Shown here: positions 54,089 to 62,335 of the stretch, one piece after another
Numbering within the stretch: the first letter of the stretch is position 1
Layout: each line of letters opens with the position of its first letter
Assembly (NCBI GenBank): GCA_964036195.1
Contig: OZ038452.1
Coordinates: forward strand, 30,267,785 to 30,331,784
Direction of reading: 5' to 3'
DNA length: 64,000 nt
From: Sphaerolaimus hirsutus
Lineage: Eukaryota; Nematoda; Chromadorea; Monhysterida; Sphaerolaimidae
The notes under the pieces: generated by a model
Told to the model about the DNA's origin: nothing
The model's input: only the letters and a program-made list of their open reading frames with translations
The model's database searches: none
Made by a program: the position numbers and the translations under genes

Positions 54089-54644
54089 CAGGGGTGGGCA
54101 TCTTCAGTTACCGCTGGGAAAATGCGATAGATTGAGCTACGGTTGAGCTATCAGAATGAAATTTTAACACAATGGAGTAGACTCCATAGGACACCTATTC
54201 TGAAGTTTGCAACCCAAACGGCCACATTTTGGGTGAGTTGTGGAACACACGGTTTTTAGTGTAATTTTGTGACTTGGCGTCACCCATAGGATAAATCGAG
54301 GGTGGCATTTGAGGGGGGGGGGCATCGGTCGTTGGTGTCGTCCCATTCTGTCGTACATCGGCCGATTTTGATGCCCTTTGAGTATGTTGTGGTCGGGGCT
54401 ACTACCAAATTCTTTTTTTACTCGAATAGTCCCCCAGTCCCGAGATAAGGGGGGTGAAGTCACAAAATTACACTAAAAACTGTGTGTTCCACAACTCCTC
54501 CAAACTGTGGCCGTTTGGGTTGCAAACTTCAGCATAGGTGTCCTATGGAGTCTACTCTATTGTGTTAAAATTTCATTGTGATAGCTCAACTGTAGCTCAA
54601 GCTATCGCGTTTTTCCAGCAGTAACTGAAGATGCCCACCCCTGT
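54089..54644. repeat. foldback element, arms about 175 bases
   Basis: The left arm from ACAGGGGTGGGCATCTTCAG is mirrored by a right arm ending GATGCCCACCCCTGT. Arms contain GGTGTCCTATGGAGTC and AACCCAAACGGCCAC. A unique 200-base loop with two G/C-runs separates them. Confidence 0.85.
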
Positions 54645-54851
54645 ACATTGTATGTTGTTCATGGAGTATATCCTTAAACAGGTGGCAAACATAAATTCCA
54701 AAAGATTTTGAAATTATGAAATTCTGATTTCACCAAAAACACTCATCAATTCAACATCGATCTTTACCTAATGCAAAAATTCATAAACAAAAAAAAGTAT
54801 TTGCTGATTTCGGTAAGTTTAATTGAAAATGCATGTGTGGTAGGTGTCAAG

Positions 54852-55070
54852 TAGGGTGTCAACTTTCTGTCTTCCGTTTCTGCTTCTGGAGGAAAATGTT
54901 TACCCCTTCTATTTTCCGTTTTCCCACAGCTGACAAATTTTACCCTTTTCTGTTTTCCGTTCTCCGACAACCAAATTTTTTTACCCTTTCCGTTTTCTGC
55001 CTTCAATTTTTCGGCTGCGGAAATTTTTTTACCTTTAAATGATCAGTAAAATAATTATTTGACACCCTAA
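54852..55070 (+). repeat. TAGGGTGTCAA element, CCGTTTTCC words
   Basis: TAGGGTGTCAACTTTCTG to TATTTGACACCCTA; short copy of the 24309-25249 family without the core. Confidence 0.8.
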
Positions 55071-55337
55071 TTGCAAGTCACCAATTTCAAATGGATCTAT
55101 TACTGGTGGAAAAATAAATATGTTGAAATTTGTCTGTGGCAGCAGCTTTGTTGGAACCCTGCCAAAATGTGGATAATATATTTAATGGAGTGTCAAATAT
55201 CGAAATATGGAGTAAGAAAATATGGAGTACCTATTAATACATAAAAGCGAGTAGGTAGATGTATTTTTGGGGAGAACCATAACCTTATTTACTTGGTACT
55301 CCTATTTTTTGAGTAAAAGTAAAATACCTTCTCGCAA

Positions 55338-55649
55338 CCAGGGTTGGCAAAATCTCAGAAAAAAATAAAAATGAAACAAATATAATGGAAAATTGTTGAA
55401 TAGAATAAAGTAAGATGAAACATGAATAAAATTAAAATAAAATACAATTTTAATACAACATTACTACAATTTTGGTAAAAAGCGTTTTACTAAAACCAAC
55501 TCTGGTCACAAACTAAAAGAAAAAGAAAAAAGAAAGAAAGATAAAATGGAAAATTGAAGAATAAAACAAAATATAACAAAATGAAACATTAATAAAATTA
55601 AAATAAAATACAATTTTAATAAAATGAATTTTTCTGAAACCAACCCTGC
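55338..55649. repeat. CCAGGGTTGGCAAAATC element
   Basis: CCAGGGTTGGCAAAATCTC to TGAAACCAACCCTG, with AATAAAATTAAAATAAAA words; an internal GTTTTACTAAAACC mark suggests two units. Confidence 0.75.
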
Positions 55650-55923
55650 TCGCAACCCACTGGAGAGTAGAGACCACTAGGGGGGTGGGCCGCAGACAGT
55701 TTACATGAATATTTACTAGTTGTGAATTTACTCACATTATGTCTGTATTTGTCGGCATTTTTTCTTCAAACCTGTATCCTTATATATTTATGAAGGTTGA
55801 ATTTATTATTTTCAACAAAAAGTTCCAAAATAACATCCGTAATAATGAAATGAAGCCAATTTCAGAGTGTCTATCTGTAACGATGGCAAACGAAAATCGG
55901 TTTCCAGAAAAAATCAGTTAACT

Positions 55924-56660
55924 TACCGTATTACCTCGAAATACCCCCATGGGGGTTTATTATTTCGCCAGCAAAATTTGAGGGGGGGTTAATTCGAGGG
56001 GGGGTTTATTCGAGGGAGGGTTTATTATTTCGCCAGAAATTTTCGTGAAATTCATAGTAAAGAATACGCCTTTTCTTACACAAAAACGGTAATAAACGTG
56101 AGAGTATACCGTATTTGCTTGAATAATCCCCCTGGGGGATTATTATTTCGTCAGACTATTTTGAGGGGGGAACTAATCGAGGGGGGAATTATTCGAGGGG
56201 GGGAATTATTATTTCGTCAACATTTTCAACCATGTTTCTATCAACTCATTTGATGAAATCTGCTTTATTCACACAAAAACGTACCATTTTTGTTTAAATT
56301 GGGCACAATAAATTGAGCAAAGTCTTTAAGGGGGGATTATTCGAGGGGGGGAATTATTATTTCCTCACTCGTCTTACAGGGGGGAATTATTCGAGGGGGG
56401 AATTATTCAAGGGGGGTACTATTCAAGCAAATACGGTAGATTATATTGGGGCTATAAATGTATACATCTACACAAATGAGCGTATAAGAGTAGCTGCGAT
56501 GCAAATAAGTAATAAAAAATACATCATGTACATTGCATACGTGATGTACATCATTCCGGAGGGGGGGTATTTCGAGGGGGGGTATTTTTTCCCCAGCCCA
56601 TTTTGAGGGGGGGGGGGGGGTAATTCAAGGGGGGGGGGGGAAATTTGAGGTAATACGGTA
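55924..56660. repeat. three adjacent TACCGTATT-superfamily elements
   Basis: 55924-56070: left half of a CCCC-word copy. 56107-56438: full copy with ATTCCCC words (TACCGTATTTGCTTGAAT to TTCAAGCAAATACGGTA). 56449-56660: right half with GGGG words and the GTACATTGCATACGTG core. Confidence 0.8.
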
Positions 56661-57330
56661 ATTTGAGGTAATACATAGAATAAGCTGCAAACAATTGCAC
56701 ATATAAAAAGCTCTGTGGACTCTACACTTGTAAATATTTATGTCGCTTCACCAACCAAAAACTTATGAGCCAATTTTTCACAGAAAGTAAACAAAAATAA
56801 TCCTCTGTACTGGTGCTTTTCATGCTGACTTTCGGGAAGCAAAATATATTACCTAAATACCTTCACCAGAAATTTTTCAATGCTCTATCAATAAGATTAA
56901 TTCATTGTAATGCATGAAAAATAGGCTTAATATTCAGGTAAACAATGATTGTCCTCACAAATCATTCCATGTGACAGGTTCAGTCAGGTCTCACATTGCG
57001 TCATTGATTTTCCAGGACACGTTAACCATTATTTTTGACCCGTTAATTATTTTAAAAACTTATCTTATCATGTAATATTTCTGGTGTAGAAGCAGTTCTG
57101 TTGAATTTCTTTTGTTTATTGAACTTTTATTATATGTAGTTTGGCCTACTTCAGTTCAAGCCTACTTTTCAGCACTAGCATCATTTTTCAAATTTTTGTG
57201 ACCAGGATCAGTATTTTGAATGAATTTCTGGAGTGCAGTTTTTTAACTTTTATGTGAATTTGTGTAAATTAAGTGTAAAGAGAACGTACATGACAAATAC
57301 TGCAGTTTGTGTTCTGCGTAGTGCAGAACA
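56661..57330. other. AT-rich DNA, nothing recognised
   Basis: No coding-like segment on either strand. At 57285-57333 a phrase shared with 52190-52252 (AGAACGTACATGACAAAT, CAGTTTGTGTTCTGCG) occurs. Confidence 0.4.
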
Positions 57331-57564
57331 CACGTTGTATTGTATTGTATTAGTGTATATGGATTGCCGTTTTGGCTAAGACTATACCGTGTGGTTGTCT
57401 TTCCTATCCTTCCCTATACATCGAATTTTTTTATTTTATTCCCCTCAGTGTCACATAATAAATCAGACTCGCGCGGGACTCTTGTAAATTTACGGTCTCA
57501 ATATCAACAACGTAAGCAGAAAATGTCTAATTGGAAGAGGAATAGAAAAATGTGCGAGCGACAG

Positions 57565-58290
57565 ACTATCCTAAATACCACGGAATCTCCCGACCAAATA
57601 TTGTCACTTCCTCATATAACCGCTGACCCAATCCGGATGAGCGTATGCTCCTGCCACACCTTACGTGGTACGTTGGGCCTGTAAAGAACCCATTTATAAT
57701 CACATTTCCTACTGTGTTTGGGAGACACGTCCATTTCCTTATGTGGACAAACTGCCCGCTAATGCCGCTCCTATTGTCAATCACAACTTCTAAGTCCCCG
57801 CGGCCTGCAACTACTGCACCAATCGGGAATTTCACGCGGCCCTGCCCGTTCACCAGTTGGCAGCCTAAATGCATGAATACAATATTTAACAGGTGTACAC
57901 TTCACATGTGATCAATTTTGTTAGGTCAACTTTGTTGTACTCACCATTTGACCACTGTTCATCAGATTGACCACCCCTGCGCACATTCGGCACCGTCAAC
58001 TCAAACGTTTGCACATTGGGGAGCCGTGTCAACTTTAAAGTAAGCCCCTGCGTCCAGCATGGGCACCGTATGTGAGATTTCGGTTCCCAAATCGCAAATG
58101 CCATGTTTGGGCACAGTGTGTCCCATACGAACGCTTCCCTCTTGTAGGCCAGCGAGGAGATGTACCTCGGTTCTGAATTGGTATCGATCGTTTATAACCA
58201 AAATTAGATTGTTCACACTGACTGGGGGGGACCAGCCACCGTGCAACATTTCATATCTTAGTTCAACCCCACTAATTAGTTGTGCATTAT
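57565..58290 (-). pseudogene. GC-richer coding-like block of unknown identity
   Basis: On the minus strand a run in one frame (58287 to about 58180, GVELRYEMLHGGW) gives way to a better run in another frame (about 58165-57985, YKREAFVWDTLCPNMAF). That run ends at a donor-like GTGAGT; 80 bases later a TTTAG acceptor-like site resumes the first frame (LVNGQGRVKFPIGAVV) to a stop near 57566. Composition is coding-like and GC-richer than the flanks, resembling the viral polymerase block beyond the LINE. It may be captured viral sequence or a host exon pair. Unidentified. Confidence 0.35.
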
Positions 58291-60659
58291 TTTGCAACGG
58301 TCATGCACTTTTTTATCATAACCCCACATGCATATCTATGCCTATGACATGTTTGTCCATCTAACAAGTCATTTCTGAAGTTACAAGGTATGGAACATGC
58401 AGAGGTATACATACTCTCCCTTTCGTGTTCGTTGCCCTTACAGATTTTCAAGACATGATCTAAGTTGAGTGGTATTTTTACATACCGCGTACTACAGAAA
58501 TCACAATACTTTTTATGTTTACCCTTGTGTAAGTACAGGCCGTTATGTCTGGCTCTGAACCAACTCATTTCATCATATCTTACACTCAGTATCAATGCTT
58601 TATTCTTTCCTATTTTTCTATATTTTGCGATTCTATGCGAATTCGCTAGTTTTTCATTTTTTTTCCGCATTGAGTCAACTAGTTGACTTTTTATGTCGAT
58701 TTTTTTCAATTTTATGGTATCTTGTTTTTCCCAGCCCAACCTTTTGCAAATTTCATTGTATAAGGAAGTAGATGTGTTATCTATACCTAATCTGTTGTTT
58801 TTTGCTAGTTTTTGGTCTTCAACCATAGCCCTATTCAACCACCTGTATTCTGGTAGGTTCAAAGCATAATTTGTATATGTTAATACCAATTGATCTATCT
58901 TTTCTGATGGTTTGAGTGTATCGAGATCTTCATTTAGACTGGCACTACTACAACTTATTGGTAGTCCACATATTTTTTTCATCGTTTGTATGTATATCTT
59001 GTCCAACATAGTTTTCTGTTTATTGTCAAGCCCCGTAACCTCTACACCATACAGACTAGCACTTTCTATATATACTTTCCATGTTGACAAGCCGAAGTAT
59101 ATTGGTTTCGTAGTTTTTCTAGCAGCTGATACTGCCAGTGAGCTTAATTTCCTCATTCTTGTCAATATCTGCTCTTTGTGCTTCCTGAAAGGGTCAGTAG
59201 ATGAACATATTATAATCCCTAGATATTTTATTTCATCTGTCTCGAGTACATTCTGTTTTTCTTTCTTTTGATTGTATCCTAGCAGCCATTGTTTTGTGCT
59301 TTTGTTAAGACCCCATCTCATCACTTTACTTTTGTTTGCATTAATTGTAACATTCCACTTCCATCCCCATTCTGTGAAAACGTCCATTAAAGCTTGAAGT
59401 TCGTCATCTCTATTTGCCATTAGAACAATATCATCAGCAAAGAATAACACAGGAATTTTTGGTTTTTTCCATCCACATTTCGCCCCCATCTTTGTTTCTT
59501 CAAGTTTTCTTGCTAGGTCATGCAAGTATATGGCGTATAAGGTTGGACTCAATGAGCAAGTTTGTGCTACTCCAATATTGTATTCAAGTTTCTTTGTTTC
59601 ATATCCCCCGTAGGTCATTATTGCTGCTATTCCACTATACACATTTGAGATTGCCGTAACCATTTTCTTTGGAATGCCCATTTGTTCCATTTTTAACCAC
59701 AGCTTTGGTCTATCCACCCTATCAAATGCCTTTACAGCATCTATAAAACATGTTACCATTTTATTGCCATTTGCTTTTGCATAGTTATTACATGTTTTTA
59801 GAATATGAACATTATCTGCGGTTCTTCTATCTGGTCTGAAACCCCCTTGCATTTCTGTGAGACCATTCACCTCTTCAAGTGCGTGTATCAGTCGTTTGTT
59901 TAATATTGACATGTACACCTTTTTTATATTGCATGATATACCTAGTGTCCTATAGTTTCTAATATCACCCTTGTCTCCCTTTTTATGTAGAAGAACCATT
60001 TTGCATATGGTTGCTTCATCCGGTAGTTTCGAACCGTTAAACAATTCATTGTATAATTCAAGCAGCACATCTCTGAAATTGTGCGTCAGACACTTCAATG
60101 TTTCATGATGTATCTCTGTTGTTCCTGGAGATTTATTGGTCTCCAGGTTTTGAATTGCATCATCCAGTTCTTCTTTAGTGATTTTGTCTTTCATCATTCT
60201 TTCCCCCTCGACTGTGAAGCTAATTTCCTCCACTTCATGATCATTTGCCACCTCATTATATTCCGCGCCCGGGTTTGACTCTGTAACAATAGCCCATGCT
60301 TTACATAGTTCTTTTTCCATATCACCTTTTGTTTTTACTGGGGCACCTCCTTCTTTATATATTGTATGAATCACATTAGCCTTATCTCCTTTCACTTTAT
60401 TTACATGTTGAAATACCTTTTCAATAGGTTTTCTATTTGTATATAGCTTTTTCATTTCTCTGTCTCTGTGTTCACGACATATTTCTGATCTTAAGAGCCT
60501 TAGAGCATGTCTTTCTTTTCTGAGTGCCGTGAGTAATGAACCATCATTTGAGTGTAGTTTAATTTTGCGTCGAAGTTTGGCTATTTTTCTGTTTTGCTTC
60601 ACTATTCTTTTATCAGGTTTTACAGTAGGTTTCACCCCTGTCACTTTCGGTATTGCCAT
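58287..60659 (-). CDS. LINE reverse transcriptase ORF
   Basis: 790 codons of a non-LTR retrotransposon. Reverse transcriptase motifs are in order: NYRTLGISCNIKK (about 235-247), GGFRPDRRTADN (272-283), CFIDAVKAFDRVD with D307, GVAQTCSLSP (363-372), FADD at 407-410, then IKYLGIII. A C-terminal CX2C-X12-H-X4-C zinc motif is at 719-740. It uses nicked target DNA as primer to copy its RNA. The ORF ends almost at the junction with the next block, so little or no 3' untranslated sequence is present. Clade not certain; the endonuclease style (YQNTR) suggests the CR1/Jockey group. The N-terminal linker is out of frame with the endonuclease ORF upstream. Confidence 0.92.
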   Translation of the reverse strand: MAIPKVTGVKPTVKPDKRIVKQNRKIAKLRRKIKLHSNDGSLLTALRKERHALRLLRSEICREHRDREMKKLYTNRKPIEKVFQHVNKVKGDKANVIHTIYKEGGAPVKTKGDMEKELCKAWAIVTESNPGAEYNEVANDHEVEEISFTVEGERMMKDKITKEELDDAIQNLETNKSPGTTEIHHETLKCLTHNFRDVLLELYNELFNGSKLPDEATICKMVLLHKKGDKGDIRNYRTLGISCNIKKVYMSILNKRLIHALEEVNGLTEMQGGFRPDRRTADNVHILKTCNNYAKANGNKMVTCFIDAVKAFDRVDRPKLWLKMEQMGIPKKMVTAISNVYSGIAAIMTYGGYETKKLEYNIGVAQTCSLSPTLYAIYLHDLARKLEETKMGAKCGWKKPKIPVLFFADDIVLMANRDDELQALMDVFTEWGWKWNVTINANKSKVMRWGLNKSTKQWLLGYNQKKEKQNVLETDEIKYLGIIICSSTDPFRKHKEQILTRMRKLSSLAVSAARKTTKPIYFGLSTWKVYIESASLYGVEVTGLDNKQKTMLDKIYIQTMKKICGLPISCSSASLNEDLDTLKPSEKIDQLVLTYTNYALNLPEYRWLNRAMVEDQKLAKNNRLGIDNTSTSLYNEICKRLGWEKQDTIKLKKIDIKSQLVDSMRKKNEKLANSHRIAKYRKIGKNKALILSVRYDEMSWFRARHNGLYLHKGKHKKYCDFCSTRYVKIPLNLDHVLKICKGNEHERESMYTSACSIPCNFRNDLLDGQTCHRHRYACGVMIKKCMTVAK

Positions 60660-60685
60660 ATGTATCCCATTCAGTAGTCATAACC

Positions 60686-61700
60686 TCATTGCAGGCTATA
60701 TTCTAACAGTTTATTTTTTAGTTGACATTTTTGTTCAACTGTTTTTGGTTTCTCAATAATTAGATTTTTTCGCCCTCTTAACACTTGCGCCAGCTCAAAC
60801 ACAATGGCATTATGATCTGACGATATTCCTGATATTTCACCAAATTCGTCAACTTTCCCCCTTGTAATTTCGACTTCACCATTACTCAAAATCAAGTCTA
60901 TTGCTGAGGAGGCATTTATTCTGTTATATGTCCACAATCCACAAAAGTCCACATTATTTATGTATAACCCTGTCGATGCAATAAAATCCCTTACCAGTTT
61001 ACCATTATGGTTTATTTTTGGGTCATTTCCAGGTATACCTAATTCATCATCACCAATATGGCCATTGAAGTCTCCCATAATAAGTACCTTTTCACCATAA
61101 TGCGTTAATTTTTCGCTTTCATTTTCCAAAAATACAAGTATATTGTGATTTAATTGTGTTACTACTCTAGAGTTCTTAGATTTAGAATTATTTTCTAGAT
61201 AAACTAGAAAGATATTCATAGGCCCTGTATCTGTAAAAACTTTCACACTCATGACATGTTTTTTGTACATGTCATCAATTTTGTTCACAAAAACGCGCAC
61301 CCCTTGTTTTACATAGAAGCTCAGTCCACCAGTCCCCCCCAATTCGTGAAACTGATGGAACCCCTCATAACCTGATATCTCGATCGACTCCATTGCCGAT
61401 TTGAAGTTTGTTTCCACAAAGCCCAATATGTCAGCCTGTGTTTTTTTCACAAGGTCTTTTAAGGACTCTATCTGGTTGCAAAGATTACGCGTATTTTGGT
61501 AAACCAATGTTATGGCTACTGCACTGCAAAGTGACAGTGTATTTGTTTCTAGAAAAGTGTTGTCAAAATCACTCGCCGTCACCTTTTTCATTTGTAGTAT
61601 AACAATTGAACAAAAGCTCAACATCGGAAATCTAACGATCTGCTCAGTGATGCTTATCACACCTATCAGTAAGTGAAGTATCAGGCACTCAACAAGGTAG
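60686..61700 (-). CDS. LINE endonuclease (APE-type) portion of a fused ORF
   Basis: C-terminal part (residues about 826-1070) of a 1103-codon open frame that starts in the viral block. Endonuclease marks: YQNTRNL with N835, VETN with E862, MGDFNGHIG (974-982), SAIDLILSN and SSDHNAI with D1061 and H1062. It nicks target DNA for target-primed reverse transcription. The stop at 60686 is followed 27 bases later by the RT ORF start in another frame, and that frame has its own stop between them, so ORF2 is broken here. Confidence 0.9.
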
Positions 61701-62335
61701 ATACATTTTCTACATACGCAAATTAAAAAACTTCTATTCGTACCCATACACCAGCACTCAATCAAACGTCCGACAGAAATAGCGTTAAAAGAACACAATT
61801 TGTGTGTTAAAGTTATGTTTGAGGTACATTTTGCGAGTTTATGTATCACCAACGCCCAGTATGCAGCGATCAAATCCACCAACCCTTTATATCTTATCAA
61901 AAATCTTGTAAATACACACACAATTGGGTGCCAGTCACTAGACAGAAAATTGGCAGGTATCCAATTCAGATCGAAAGTCAAATCGAGATAACTTAATTTA
62001 GTGCATGTAAAATTGAAGAATTGCCAATTTTTTATCTGTAATGTAGTTACCGACGTAACTTCGAAGCATTTTAAAAACCGAGCCAACCCATAGGTTCTAA
62101 CTAATGAAAAATCGAAAAATCTATCTCGAACAACCCATAACTGAATGCACCCTAACGTAAATAGGAAGTAAAATACAGACAAAAAGTTCGCATATTTCCA
62201 ATTTTTTGGGTTTACCCGTTTGGTGTGGGGCCTTTTTGTGTATTTTTTTAGCAAAATTGTCTCACTTGATGTCTGTATAACATTTGCTACCGACATAGTA
62301 AAACACTTTAAAATCCAAGTCCGCTCAATGGCCCT
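61700..62335 (-). other. LINE 5' region with diverged tandem repeat
   Basis: Reads without a stop in the fused frame but with no recognisable domain (hydrophobic, Cys/Phe-rich). Two diverged copies about 240 bases apart share TACCGAC(G/A)TA and a CA(T/C)TTTAAAA phrase (62050-62075 and 62289-62315). This looks like tandem 5' untranslated monomers, as in several LINE families. The upstream copy abuts the viral block. Confidence 0.45.

Noticed and set aside
1-57330. Long runs of C or G (for example 52430-52490) as possible G-quadruplex regulators
   Set aside because: They recur as the word of a repeat family, so position relative to the receptor gene is better explained by insertion than regulation.
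57340-57684. Plus-strand 114-codon frame overlapping the GC-richer block
   Set aside because: The minus-strand reading of the same block has better composition and splice-like borders; the plus frame starts in an ATTGT simple repeat.
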